From Plasmodiophora brassicae (taxonomy: Eukaryota > Endomyxa > Phytomyxea > Plasmodiophorida > Plasmodiophoridae), in the NCBI GenBank assembly GCA_039704465.1, contig JASFAU010000016.1:558001-622000 (forward strand): 64,000 bases of DNA. The letters are read 5' to 3'. Shown here piece after piece: positions 19,314 through 30,435 of this stretch (position 1 is the first letter of the stretch; each line of letters starts with the position of its first letter). A program made the position numbers and the translations under genes. The notes beneath the pieces are model-generated. The model did no database searches. It had not been told where the DNA came from and saw only the letters and a program-made list of their open reading frames with translations.

Positions 19314-19646
19314 CGTCGTCGCTCGGCAATGTGGCGTCGTGCCGCGGGGGTCGACCAGGCGCCCAAACGGGGCGCCCTGCGGGGACGTGACCGAACGTTC
19401 TTCCGCGCGGGTCGGGATCTCCCCGTCCAGCTCCCTGCGGACGAGTTCAGACTGAACTGGAGGGCATAGACGTGAGCAGGGCCGCTTAGGAACACGTATC
19501 GTGGTCATCACGACATTACACGTGGCTTCCGGTCCAGCATGATGGCTGTCAGGAAACATGTTCTGCAGCACGTAATCGCCCCACGCCAACAAGCAGCAGA
19601 GTGTATTCCGTTGGGTGGCAACGGTGGGTTCGCAGGATCCGGGACG

Positions 19647-21309
19647 TTAGCATTCGATGGCGGCGGAGCCAGGCAGGCCCCACATACGACCGAATGCAAG
19701 CAGGGACCCGCTCGGCATCGTAGCGAACGGATGACAGGCGGGGTTCCCGGCGAGCACCCTGCACGTTGTACGCCGTCACAATTCGACACGAACCCCATGG
19801 CGATGAACAAGAGCGATGCCATATGTACAGTTTCTTCAGCGACGTCAGCCCAGCGAATGCACCACCTTCAATCGTCTGGATACGATTGCGGTCCAACCAT
19901 CTGTGCAGAGATCATCACGTCTGCATGCATGTTTGGATCGAGGCGGGCATGGTCCGCCCTGCAGATGACGTACAGTTCGGCCAGCGACGACATCCCACAG
20001 AACATGCCTATCTCGACCGACGCGATGTGATTGTACGACAGTGACCTGTCCAGTTTCCGGTCGATTATCACCATGATAGCACATCGACACAAATCGTACA
20101 ATTTGAACAGGGACGCCATCCCTGCGAAGGCCCCTTTCTCGATAGATTCGATGCGGTTGTTCTGCAACCATCTGCAGACGTACGTAGCAGGCGACCGGTT
20201 AATCGTCTTGGGTGGGCGCGCCTGAGCAATGCTGCACAGTACTGGTTGGTGAGCGATGGCATTCCGTCGAACATGCCCTTCTTGATCGACACGATATGGT
20301 TCAACATCAACCATCTGTGACCACGTGTCCAGGCGCCGTCGGCGTTTCGATTGACGTCGCTGCCGCTGATACGTACAATTCGCTGAGTGACGACATCCCA
20401 CTGAACGCCCTGTTGTCGATAGATTCGATGCGGTTGCTGTACAACCAACTGCACAGGCCAGTATTGATCGTGTCACAGGATTGTAAACACTCGCGACAGA
20501 CGTACAGCATGTCGAGAGACGACAAGCCGTCAAACATGCCCTTCTTGATCGAACCGATGAGATTGTCCGTCAGCCACCTAATGTGGAAGCGTTCAGTCGA
20601 TGTAAACTATTTGGCTTGCTTGACGCGCACAGGCTGTGTAGCGATGACAACCCGTCGAAGGACGCTTCGCCAATAACCTCGATGCGATTGTGGTCCAAGA
20701 ACCTGCGTGCACGCAGCTGAAGGCAGAACCCCGGCAGGGCTAACAATGAAGGACGATACAGCGAATCCAGTAACGGCATCCCAAGCAGCATGCCCTTCTC
20801 GACGGACGCGATATGGTTGTGCGACAGCCGCCTGTGCATGTGGACGTTTGAGCAGGTCGCTATCTGGAGCGCCTCACAGCCAAACAGTGTGGTCAGCGCG
20901 GACAGGCCATGGAACGCCCCGGGCGATATGAACTGGATCTGGTTCTTCCGCAAATCGCTGTGACCATAGGTCATCTTCGAAGGGCGCGCGATATTCAGCA
21001 GGTAATCCTACGAACATGCGCGACACATTCTCGAATCGGATGAACGCCTGACTAGAAAGGGATGAGATCCCGCGGCCAGCCAGATCCCTGAACAGCAGGG
21101 GGTTAGAGGACGTGCCGCCACTGGACCGCTAACGTTGCATACAGCTCGTGCAGATACCCAACAGGAGGGTCAGCGAACGACTCCAGTACGTTTCGAACGT
21201 CGGTGGCCATCGCACAATGGGCAGGCACGAAGCTGGACGTCGACGGTAGCAGCCAGAGCACGTAGACAACAAACGGCAGCGTGGCAAACGCGCCACATTC
21301 CCGCAGCAT
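19647..21309 (-). CDS. Secreted LRR protein encoded by nine identical-length 72-nt exons
   Basis: Twelve exons: 21309-21190, 21128-21016, then nine of exactly 72 nt (20957-20886, 20831-20760, 20702-20631, 20577-20506, 20448-20377, 20314-20243, 20171-20100, 20045-19974, 19900-19829), then 19758-19647; 330 residues. All introns flanking the repeat exons are phase 2 and 53-73 nt long. The N-terminus is a signal peptide (MLRECGAFATLPFVVYVLW). Each repeat exon encodes one 24-residue leucine-rich repeat of the form L-x-x-N-x-I-x-x-I-x-x-G-A-F-x-G-M-S-S-L. The last exon gives VLAGNPACHPFA, a typical LRR C-cap. Likely a cell-surface or extracellular recognition or adhesion protein. No transmembrane anchor is seen at the C-terminus (ends SAAIEC). 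Confidence 0.85.
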
Positions 21310-21712
21310 GGCGAACAGGATCGATCTTGCGCGCGCCCGTGCGTCCAGGCAGCGAGTCTGTAGACCGATCTGGCTGGGTGCGGCCCTCGGGAACAGCAAC
21401 GCTCGGCGCAATGGCGAGCCAGCCAGGCAGAAACCCGGGCCCAAACTGAAATGGCGGCTCGGCGGAAGTCCGCACCGGGGCGAGTTGCAGGTACGAACGT
21501 ATCAGGCCGCTGACCAGTCTGCCGCCCGGTGACTTGCGCAGCGTGACGCTGCCGACGGTAACGCGTCGACGGCTGCAGACAACACGCCACTGTGCAGAGC
21601 TACCTACCTACGTCGTACGCGTTGTCGTACTAAGAATAAACCGGTGCCGTCGCTCACTGTGGATGTGTCGTCTGTGCCATCGGGGGGCGACGTGTCATTT
21701 TCGTTTTTGTCG
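21310..21712. other. Divergent intergenic region
   Basis: Lies between the starts of the LRR gene (minus) and TTC5 (plus), so it must hold both promoters. Open frames here are in unsupported frames. No clear TATA box or repeat stands out. Confidence 0.5.
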
Positions 21713-23641
21713 ATGGTGGGCGATGACGATGCGGCGGCGGGTGTGACGGTGGCCGACGCGGCGTCGGCCGTGGAGCGCCTGCTGGACGAGCTGGCCGACG
21801 TCCAGCGGCACGATTTCGGCGCCGGTCGGGACGAGCGGACGCGGGCGACCGCGAGTGCGGCGCGCGCCGTGCTCGACCGGGTGCGGGCGGTGTCGCCGAA
21901 GGACGACGCCAGGTTGGCGTACTGGCACGGCAAGCTGCGGACCCATGCCAGCGAGGCATTCGACCAGGCAGCGGTCGAATATCTTCAGGTCGCCGTTCCG
22001 TTTGAGATCGGCATTTGGACCTGAATGGGTCGTACGCGCAGAACGCTGTGCGGCAGGATCCGGCGCTCTACGACGCCTGGAATTGCCTGGGCGAATGCTA
22101 CTGGAAGAAGCGAGATATGCCATCCGCGCGTTCCTGCTTCGAATCCGCCATCGCACATGTACGTGCACCGGGCATGTCGTGGGGTCACCAGTTATGGAAC
22201 CGCGTCTCGGTAGAACCCGAATCCAAGGTCGTACCAGAACCTGTCGATCGTCATACGCTCGTCGGCGTCGAAGCTGTGTAAGCGCGTCTCGTGAATTGAC
22301 TGGCCGTGCTCCCGATAATCTCCACTCGTAGCGCCGGGTCCTGAAGTCTTGGAGAGCGTCGAGGCGTCGCGGATGGCGCTCAAGCTAGACGTCCGAGATG
22401 GGCATTCCTGGTGTAAGCCGGCGATGCTAGCACGGTCGCTCGTATTTCGCTGACCGTCCTGCAGACCTGTTCGGGAACGCCATGCTGTCAAAGTTTTTCC
22501 TCGCGTCGCATGATCCTGCGGATCTGAGCTCTGCCTTCAAGGCATACCAGAAAGCCGTACGGGAGGGGGTTGGTCACGTGCGCCGTCAACGTGCTGACGT
22601 TTGTCGGTCCCAGGAGGCGGCACTTGTCCATTCGTCATCGAACAACCCGGACATGTACTTCAATCGGGCAACTGTACCCCTGTTGATTGCGTCACAAATG
22701 TTAGCAGGGTTGTTGGCTAACGCGCGTTTCCGCAGGCGCGATGGTACATGGAGGATTATTCCCTTGCCATCCAAGACTTCTCCAAAGCCGCGTCTCTGGA
22801 TCCATCGTTGACCATTGCCGCCGACCACATCGCCGAAATTGAGAGCTTTGTCAGTCGGCTCGTTCGACAGATCGCATCGAGACGGGGGACAGCAAAACCC
22901 AAATCGCCAACGGACCCCGAAACGACGTACACCATGATTCGCGCCCAGTACCCGAACAGGCTGCCCGCGTTCCCAGGGCCCGGATCAACGTCAGATGCCG
23001 TGCAGAAATGGTCGCAAGCGGTCCAGGCGGGATGCGAGGGTCTGCCGAAGGATCGTCGCGCCCAGCTTCTCCACGCTACGTCCCATCTTGTCGCGAAACA
23101 GGTCGGCGCGCTTGGATGTCTGGGCACACGCTTCTGAACGTGGCAAGCAGCTCAGTGCGGGTCGGCCAATGCTGCAGTTGGCGTCATTGCCGACCAATGG
23201 GCAACCGACTCGTGGCCTGCTCTGCCTGGAAATGAGCGTCTCCGTGTTCCGGAAACGGGGCATTCCATGGTGCGTAATCTGAGCGGTTTCCCCCGCATTC
23301 CTATTTGGTTAACGGATCTGCCCGTAGCACTATGGTCTGCGTGTCGGGCCAGGAGGCCGTTGCTGTCAGCGTCTACCACACTACCAGCGATGCCTTGGGC
23401 ACAATTCGCCCTGGCGATCCAGTTTTCATCGTCGATCCAATCGCAAGAACGGTCGAAGTTGTCATTCAGGACAGGGTATCGCGCGTTCTGTCGTTTCGGA
23501 TGCGGACGCAGGGTGTGTTGATTCCCACTGCAGCCTGTATCGTACCCGTGCATTCAAGTCAAGGACCCGCGAACACTAATTGCTGGACCGGCCCCGTTTG
23601 CCCCCGTGCATCCACAGCTACGCTTCGACAACCAACCCTAA
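21713..23641 (+). CDS. TTC5: TTC5/STRAP-like TPR protein
   Basis: Exons 21713-21988, 22042-22158, 22214-22277, 22332-22412, 22465-22556, 22614-22673, 22736-23101, 23151-23269, 23328-23512 and 23559-23641; about 480 residues. Metazoan TTC5 is a TPR plus OB-fold protein that acts in p300 co-activation and recognises nascent tubulin for mRNA autoregulation. Splicing restores EYLQNAVRQDPALYDAWNCL, GECYWKKRDMPSARSCFESA, YQNLSIVIR, LDVRDGHSWYLFGNAML, SSNNPDMYFNRAT and YSLAIQDFSKAASLDP. The C-terminal OB region (VAVSVYHTTSDALGTIRPGD, RMRTQVKDPRTLIAGP) follows. The start is the first in-frame ATG. The exon 22736-23101 and the 49-nt intron after it are the least certain boundaries. Fungi usually lack this gene. 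Confidence 0.83.
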
Positions 23642-23774
23642 CGCAAGGACCCATCTTGCGCGTTAGCCCGCCACAAGCAAGTGGTGCATCTCTTTTTACA
23701 TTCTCCGCTGCAGTCGATATAATCTGGATCGCGCGCCCGCTCGCGTAGCTGCTAGAGCCTGCGATCACCCACCT

Positions 23775-26398
23775 TTAGGGCTGTGCCGCTGCCAGCTTCT
23801 CGTCTCGTTTCATCTGTCGCCTCTGCTCTCGCTCCCGTTGCTCGGCTTTGCGCCTCTTACGCTGTGCGTCCCCATGGTCAGTGCAGCGCCACTGGCAACG
23901 TTCCCGGTCGTCTTACCGCCGTGCAGCAGAGGCAATGGTAAATGCTGCTCCACCAGGTACCGAATATGTACAGCGTAGAGAACAGCAACCTGAAAGCGTT
24001 GAAGGCGAGGAAGATGATGAGGAACGTGTCGAGGAAGAGCTGGAAGTCGACGTTGTCAAGCGACATGACGATGCCCGCGTAGAGGGCGTTGGACGCGACC
24101 CAGCCGATGACGAGATAGCTGCGAAAAATCTTGAACCTCGACTCGGTCTCTCGCAGCTCCCGCCGCCGCCGTTCCATCTCGGCCTCGGCCACTTCGCGCT
24201 CGTATCTGTTGGTTTTGTGACTCAGGGCCTGCTCGACGCCTTTGGTGCCCCAACTGATATCGTGGATGTTGCCTTAGGGCGCTGTCGTCAGCGACCGAGG
24301 AGCGCCTGCACGCGCGCGCGCGCGCGCGCCCTTACAGAATGAGTAGATGGGGAACGAGATCAGGAAGGTCGGCAGCATGAAGAAGTATTGCAGCATGGAC
24401 GCTGCGACCGGCAAAAGCTCCCCGTGGAGAACGGCGGCGACGATGTACGACGCGACGCTGCCCAGCGCCCCTGCCACACCCTTCGGGTCCACCGACTGGT
24501 TGGTGCCGTTGCTTTGGAACACGGCGCTGATCGACATGCCGACGGTGAACGCGAAGAACACGGCGTATCCGATGGTGCACAGGAAGTACATCAGCTCCAC
24601 CTGGTGCGGTTTGTTGCCCATGGCCAGCACGACCTGGATGATGGTGATGTACATGAACAGTATGTTCAGGACGCTGTACACGAGGTCGGACGCGTGGTTG
24701 ACGGTGGTCGGCGCCGCTGCAAAGTGGAACATCAGGTAGAAGTTGCCGGCGATGAACCAGGTCAGCACGAGCGATGCCGCGTAGAACGCGAACAGGATCG
24801 ACATGCGCGCCTTGAACAGCAGCGAATGGCTGGACGCGCGCCAGAATTGCTGGAAGTTGGCGATCACGTAGATCGTTGCGAACAGGGACCCTGGCGTTGG
24901 CAGAACGGTCAGGTGTGGCCCCAAGGCGCGCGTGTTGTGTCCAGGGCACGGACCGTTCAGCCATCGGCGACGCTGCCGGATCAGGGATGTCAGCCGCTCA
25001 GGGACATCGGTGGCCGCGATCGAGTTCTTCACGTAGCGCAGCGTCCAGGCGGTGTCCTTGCGGGCGAGCACCTCGAAGCACAGGATGCGATCTTCGGCCA
25101 GGTACATGTTGCCGAGGAACGGGCCTGCGGGAAGGGGCATTGGCGTCTGGGACAGAGGGGCCGGGGCATTGGACCGACCGAGGTCCTTGGGCGGCGTGTT
25201 GATCTGCTTGAAGTACTTGCCGAGCGGGTGCCCCTCGATCGCCTCGTACCGGTACGCGGAGAACGCCCCGGGCAGCACGCTGATGAAGCCGAACCACGAC
25301 TCCATGGACTTGTCGAGGATCGTCGCGATCTTGTACTCGAACTGCTGCGCTGCCACCCAGGGGTTGACGTGCGCCGACCCTGTGCCCGACACGCGTCGCT
25401 CGGTAAACGTTGCATGGGTGGGCGCGCCCCACACACGTACCCTGCGTTGTGATCTCCCCGCAGCACCCGCCGACCTGCGGGTCCTCCTCCATCGCCTCGT
25501 ACAACCGCCAGATCGCGTCCCGATCGGGCTTCGTGCCGACGTCGATCAGGAACGTGTACTTTGGGCGTACCTGGGCGGCGAACGCGTTGAAGAACCACCC
25601 TGGGGCACCAACCGGCAAAGGTCAGCGTCGTCCCCGCAGGTCGCTGTCTGTCCCGTGTGTCGTACGGTGCGAATCGAGCTTGCCGCCGTTGTCCTCTTTC
25701 AGGGCGAACGCCATCTGCAGCGGCTTGTGCTTGGACTGGATCGAGCTCTGGAAGAGGACGGTGTTCTCGAACAGGTGCATCGTGATGTCGTCGCTGGCCT
25801 CCAGGGCCTCCAGCATGTGGTCGCCGTTGAACAGGCCCATGTCGTTCAGGAACTTGAGCGTGTGCGCGTTGCACTGCCGGCGCCCGTCGCTGACGAGGAC
25901 GACCTGGAACTCCTTCCACGCCTGCTTCCCGAGCTTCTCCACGAACAGGTCCAGGTTGCGGCAGACGCCCTTGAGCGTGCGCTCGAGCTCGCCGGGCCCC
26001 TCGTTGTACATCGTGATGACGATCAGCGACTTGACCGCGTACTTGCGCTCGACGGTCCTCAGCAGGTAATTCTCGGCGAACGTCTCCGGCGTGCACGTCA
26101 CCGGCAGGTACCGCAGGTCGAAATCCTTGATGTGCGGCTTGCCCATCGGGCCCTGTTCGCCCAGGTCAGCGCGCGCCCCCACCACACACACTCGGCGATC
26201 GAGCCGCCGCCGCCGCCGTCCCACCCTGTGCTTCTCGGTATCGCGGTCGATCAGCGTGTACCGCGGCGCCAGCGGGTCGAAGTCGTCGTCGTCGTCGTCG
26301 CCGTCGTCGCGGCTGTCCACCCGGCTGGACTCATTGTCGGTGGCGCCCTCGACCGGCCCCGTGAACGCCTTGCTGCTGGCCTCGAGATGCTCGGCCAT
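23775..26398 (-). CDS. Fungal-type (division I) chitin synthase
   Basis: Exons 26398-26225, 26152-25666, 25599-25441, 25379-24954, 24890-24336, 24272-23917 and 23861-23775; 747 residues. It polymerises UDP-GlcNAc into chitin at the plasma membrane. Family signatures are TMYNEGPGELERTLKGVCRN, LVSDGRRQ, DSHRWFFNAF (restored by splicing), GCCGEITT, ESWFGFISVLPGAFSAYRYE, NMYLAEDRILCFEVLARKD, QRRRWLNGSLFATIYV and SFCNIHDISWGTKG (restored). Seven or so C-terminal membrane segments follow. The N-terminus has an aspartate run, and the last exon is a strongly basic tail (RKRRKAEQREREQRRQ). The intron at 24273-24335 contains a 20-base CG alternation. The gene converges with TTC5. Confidence 0.93.
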
Positions 26399-26519
26399 CG
26401 TATCGTATGCCGACGGTGGGGGGAGGGCACGCGACCACCTCCCCTCCAAAGTATCGTCCGATCGGATCTTTCGTCACCCGAACCCTCCCCCCGTGATCTG
26501 TATTACAACACCACCCTGA

Positions 26520-27299
26520 TCAGGTCCCGCCGGGCGGGCGCTTGCAGACGGGGCAGCTGATCGCCCAGCGGTCCATGCAGGGCACGTGGAGCGCGTGGTC
26601 ACCACCGCAGTGCAGGCGCCTGACCAGCGTCCCGTTCATGGACTCGAGGCAGACGGGGCACAGGTCGTCCTCGTCCGATACGGTCGCCTCTGGCAGGACA
26701 GCCAGCAGGTGGCGCAGGGCCTCGGCCGCGACGCGGGCGGCCCAGATGCCGACCGGGTTCGCGGCCTGCGATGCCTCCGCCGCCCTGGTGTAGGCGGCGA
26801 CGACGTCCTCATGCGGGAACGATCCCGGAAGCGAATCCGACAGGCGGGACGCGCGTTCGGCGAGGGACAGGACGCTGGTCGCGCGGGCGTTGTCGAGCGC
26901 CATCCGCTCGAGGCGTGGGGCGACGACCGCGGGAACGTAGCCGTACGCGTTGAACAGGATGATCGCCAGCAGGCTGACGACGACCGGCACCCGGATGTCG
27001 ACGCGGGCGCCCATACAGAGCGACGCCGCCGCCGGAGCGATGATCAGGACGACGGCAAGGAACACGGCCGCGGCCGTGACGTGGAACAGCGTCCGCTGAA
27101 CAAACGCCTCCGGCGACTCCCGGTCCAGGCCTCCACTCGTCTGCGAACTGTTCGCCTCATGAGCGCCAGCGGACAGCGGCTGCGACACGTCGTCGCGAGC
27201 GCCGGAGGACAACGCCTGCGACACGTTTCCGCCATGGGCGGCCACGAGTAGACCCAGGGCGATGCAGGTCGACAGTGCCGCTGCTGCAGGCGATGCCAT
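26520..27299 (-). CDS. Membrane RING-H2 protein, array copy 1
   Basis: About 260 residues, single exon. Starts at MASPAAAALSTCIALGLLVA, a signal peptide or anchor (Met at 27305 is also possible). Then come two membrane segments (AAAVFLAVVLIIAPAAAS and VVSLLAIILFNAYGYVPAVV), a cytosolic helical region (LAERASRLSDSLPGSFPHED) and a C-terminal RING-H2: CPVC...C-x3-H-x2-H-x2-C...CPVC. RING-H2 domains recruit E2 enzymes, so this is probably a membrane E3 ubiquitin ligase. It is the most proximal of a co-directional tandem family that shares the ISCP(V/I)CK end and the LLxVLPxATV motif. Confidence 0.8.
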   Translation of the reverse strand: MASPAAAALSTCIALGLLVAAHGGNVSQALSSGARDDVSQPLSAGAHEANSSQTSGGLDRESPEAFVQRTLFHVTAAAVFLAVVLIIAPAAASLCMGARVDIRVPVVVSLLAIILFNAYGYVPAVVAPRLERMALDNARATSVLSLAERASRLSDSLPGSFPHEDVVAAYTRAAEASQAANPVGIWAARVAAEALRHLLAVLPEATVSDEDDLCPVCLESMNGTLVRRLHCGGDHALHVPCMDRWAISCPVCKRPPGGT

Positions 27300-27528
27300 C
27301 CGCATGGGGCGCAGTCTGCGCCGCGCAGTGCGCCGCTGCAGCCTGCAGGGGCGATCCGGCGCAGAGCACCTGATGGACCGGCCGCGTACGATACGTATAG
27401 TCGCCTGACAGGGCGCCTGCTGCGTCGTTCCGATCGACAGGTCGGGATGCTCCCTGAATGTATTCAGTGCTGCGGTCATCGGTGCGGGGTTTGAGGCACA
27501 CGTTGGTTTCCGAGCGGGCCGGGGGCCA

Positions 27529-28074
27529 TTACGGTTCTGGCCGTCGCCACTGATTCGATGGCGCAGATCGGGCGGGGGTCGTCGTCGTCGTCCTCAGCTC
27601 TTGGAAGCGCAGAACGTCGCGTTGGATGATACCCTGGTCATGCGGCCGTGCTCGGTTCTCAATTCGGCGCGCCACCCTGGTCAGCTGCGCAAACCATCCG
27701 GCCGGTTCGTCGACGCTGCCGAGCGCGATCAGGTGGAGTACCGGAGCGACCAGGGCAACGTAAACGATGGACAGGACGGACACGAAGGCCGGCCTCCTGA
27801 AGTAGATGGGGCAGGTAGCCCAGGACGACGCATCCAGGCCGACCATGGCTGCTACCATAAACAGGCTGACTGCCGCGGCACGCCGATACATTCTTCGCAT
27901 CAGCGCCTCGGGCGACTCCCAGTATTGGTCGACGCTGAACGCCACCCGGGTATGACGCCTAGGCGTCGCATTGGAAACGGGCGCCGGTGGCAACGCCCCG
28001 GTGTTGTTGACGGCATGGACGACAGCGAGCATCGCGATCACGATGCAGACCGTTGGAGCGAACGCGGCCACCAT
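27529..28074 (-). CDS. RING-family array copy 2, RING domain missing
   Basis: About 181 residues from MVAAFAPTVCIVIAMLAVVH. It has the shared N-terminal signal/anchor, the ESPEALMRRMYRR helix and two membrane segments of its paralogues, and a LTRVARRIENRARPHDQGI helix. It ends in a T/P-rich tail with no RING cysteines, so the ligase domain is lost. It is either a pseudogene-in-progress or a dominant-negative-like relative. The frame is open to the stop, which argues against long decay. Confidence 0.6.
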   Translation of the reverse strand: MVAAFAPTVCIVIAMLAVVHAVNNTGALPPAPVSNATPRRHTRVAFSVDQYWESPEALMRRMYRRAAAVSLFMVAAMVGLDASSWATCPIYFRRPAFVSVLSIVYVALVAPVLHLIALGSVDEPAGWFAQLTRVARRIENRARPHDQGIIQRDVLRFQELRTTTTTPARSAPSNQWRRPEP

Positions 28075-28277
28075 CCTGAATGCGCTGCGCACTTCAGCTC
28101 TCCCTGCCGAATCGGTGCACCGGGAATGGCTCGTGCCGTTCCTGCATCTCAATAGCACAGCTCGTAGATCCCCGACCAGTCGTCAGCGATCGCCAGGTCA
28201 ATTCCCAGTCGTGTGTATTCGCGCCATGTTTATGAACGGGCCACATTGTATGTTAGGGTACGACCCCAGCCGCCCCC

Positions 28278-28985
28278 CTACACCGGCGGTTGTTTGCAGA
28301 TAGGGCAGCTGATCGCCCAGCGGTCAATGCACGCCTTGTGGAACGTATGTCGCCGGGTGCAGTTCAGACGTCGCGCCAGCTTCCCGTTCATGTTGTCGAA
28401 ACAGATCAGGCAGGGGTCGGCCTTCTTCCATACCGTCGCGGCCGGCAGCACGCCCAGCAGGTGACGCTTCGCATGGAACGCCAGGCAGGCCGCCCAGATG
28501 TCCCGTGCGCTTCCCGACCCAGCGTCCCGAGACAGCTTCCTGGGGTACAGGTAGTCGCGAACAATCTCGTCGTGTGGGAACGTGCCCGGTGTCGCAGTCT
28601 CGAGCTGACGCGCCCGTTCGGCGAGCTCCATCGGGGTTGGGCAGGTGGGGGCGCGAGGGCGACCAGCCATGCACAGCGCAGCACGAACCAACAGGACGGC
28701 AAGCACCTGGGCGGGCACGAGCAACTTCTGAAAGTCGGACGTGCTCCAGGACAGCGCCGCTAGACTGATCAGGATCGGCGCGGTGACGGCTGTGGCATAG
28801 GACAGCACTGGCAAGCGCGGACGCGACCGCACTTGCCCCATGGGCAACGGCGACATCGACGGGTCCTCTGGCGTACTTGCCCGGCCAGTGGGCGACGCTG
28901 TCGTCAGGTTGTCGCCGGCGCCGTGGGCGACGGCCACGATGACGCTGATGGCAATGCAGGTCGTCAGAGCGGATACGCCCACCAT
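28278..28985 (-). CDS. Membrane RING-H2 protein, array copy 3
   Basis: About 235 residues starting MVGVSALTTCIAISVIVAVA (signal/anchor). The membrane segments are more polar than in copy 1 (VLSYATAVTAPILISLAAL, LVPAQVLAVLLVRAALCM). Then MELAERARQLETATPGTFPH, HLLGVLPAATVWKKADPCLI and RING-H2 cysteines CLIC...C-x3-H-x2-H-x2-C...CPICK. Predicted membrane E3 ubiquitin ligase, paralogous to copies 1 and 4. Confidence 0.8.
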   Translation of the reverse strand: MVGVSALTTCIAISVIVAVAHGAGDNLTTASPTGRASTPEDPSMSPLPMGQVRSRPRLPVLSYATAVTAPILISLAALSWSTSDFQKLLVPAQVLAVLLVRAALCMAGRPRAPTCPTPMELAERARQLETATPGTFPHDEIVRDYLYPRKLSRDAGSGSARDIWAACLAFHAKRHLLGVLPAATVWKKADPCLICFDNMNGKLARRLNCTRRHTFHKACIDRWAISCPICKQPPV

Positions 28986-29078
28986 GAGCGAAACGATTGC
29001 TGATTGCGTGGCGCACTGCCTGCTGCTTGCGCCCGTCAGCACGCCTGCCAGACGACGACGACGCGTCCAAGGCTGCAC

Positions 29079-29346
29079 CGGAAATAGCGGTCACCCGTCA
29101 AGCACTTCGTCAATCGTCAGCCTGTCAAAATCAGGGCGCGGCAGTCGTCGGGTCGGCCATCTGGTGAGCCCGGGTCGGCCATCTGGTGCATCCGGGTCGG
29201 CCATCCGGGTGCGTCCGTGTCGACCTGGTTGAAGGCGAACCACGCCGCTCCAGGGGCGGTAACCTGTCGCCCTGCGCCACTGTGGTGCCCCTGTTCGTTT
29301 CAGCGGCCGACCACCCTCGCAGCCATTCCAGAATGCATATGTATAT
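29079..29346. other. Spacer with short tandem repeat
   Basis: Contains three near-identical 17-19-base units around 29150-29210 (TCGGCCATCTGGTG then GTGCATCCGGG, GTGCGTCCG). No gene was seen. Confidence 0.4.
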
Positions 29347-30138
29347 TCAGAGAGAGTTGAGTTTCAGCAGCACTGATCGTCGCTTGCATTCAGGGCAGGT
29401 TGTCGGTCGCCGGTCAATGCAGGTCATGTGGAACACGTGCCCGTCGTCACAGGCCAAGCGCCTGACCATTGTCCCGGCCATGGTCCCCAGGCAGATCGGG
29501 CACGGATGATCGTCGTCGGACAAGGTCGCATTCGGCAGGACACCCAGCAGGTGGCGTTCCGCCTGACACGCTAAACGAGCAGCCCAGGAGCCGAGCGAGG
29601 CCAACGCCCGGTTCGGGGACCCGGCGAAACCAGACAGCGCCCTGTAGCGAAGAAAGTGCTTCACCACCGTATCGTGTGGGAGCGATCCCGGCGATGCCTC
29701 CTTGAGCTGGTATGTGCGCTCGGCGAGTCGAACCAGGTGCAAAGCGTGGGCGTTCGCTTGGGCAATCATGCGGAATTTGGGTGCGACGACTACAGGGACG
29801 TATCCGATAGCGCAGACGAGGGTCAGCAGGGTCACAGTGACGACAATGCGATATAACAGGTCGCGATCGACACAGGACGGTGCAATTAGAGGGCTGACCA
29901 GCGTAAGCGCTATAAACCAAGTGAGCATCCGGACGCGACGCTCCAGCATGCGAATGAACGCCTCCGACAATTGCCAATCGATGACGTTCAGGTACGACAG
30001 GTCGATAGGTGGCGGCGCTGCAAATGCAACCGAACCAGGCATAGGTAGCACCTCGCCCGTGACGTTGCTGGCGCCGTGGACGGCCACGCCAACTACGCCG
30101 ATGGCGATGCACGTCCTCAGGACGAGCTGGCCCACCAT
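29347..30138 (-). CDS. Membrane RING-H2 protein, array copy 4
   Basis: About 263 residues from MVGQLVLRTCIAIGVVGVAV. Two strong membrane segments (LTWFIALTLVSPLIAPS, IVVTVTLLTLVCAIGYVPVV) are followed by the shared VRLAERTYQLKEASPGSLPH region, HLLGVLPNATLSDDDHPCPI, and RING-H2 cysteines CPIC...C-x3-H-x2-H-x2-C...CPECK. It ends with a short KLNSL extension beyond the RING. Predicted membrane E3 ligase. Confidence 0.8.
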   Translation of the reverse strand: MVGQLVLRTCIAIGVVGVAVHGASNVTGEVLPMPGSVAFAAPPPIDLSYLNVIDWQLSEAFIRMLERRVRMLTWFIALTLVSPLIAPSCVDRDLLYRIVVTVTLLTLVCAIGYVPVVVAPKFRMIAQANAHALHLVRLAERTYQLKEASPGSLPHDTVVKHFLRYRALSGFAGSPNRALASLGSWAARLACQAERHLLGVLPNATLSDDDHPCPICLGTMAGTMVRRLACDDGHVFHMTCIDRRPTTCPECKRRSVLLKLNSL

Positions 30139-30435
30139 CGACAGGTGGGTTGGCAACCGGAAATGCGCGCGGCGCAGACTCGCTGCGGATCGGAGCACCG
30201 AATCATCGCACCCAGCAACACCAGCGCCTCCTGTGTGCGCACACATGGCGCAACAGTTGGATTACTCAGCGGTCAGTCGCCGTCACTGGATCGTGGCGTC
30301 CGCCCCTCCGCCCAATGATTCTGCGGGTGACCGTCGCCATTGGCGCCAGTTGTCGACCTGCGATGTTCACGGCCTCAGACCGCCATGGCTACGATGCAAC
30401 CACTCCCGCTCGTCAGAGCAAACCCAGCATACCGC

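Noticed and set aside
18828..19469. 213-codon plus-strand frame opposite the Cys-rich secreted protein
   Set aside because: No motif; the minus strand has a signal peptide and periodic cysteines.
25052..26560. 502-codon plus-strand frame opposite chitin synthase
   Set aside because: Antisense shadow; the minus strand restores all chitin synthase motifs after splicing.
26520..30138. RING array as a single multi-domain gene
   Set aside because: Each unit has its own start with a hydrophobic N-terminus and its own stop after the RING.
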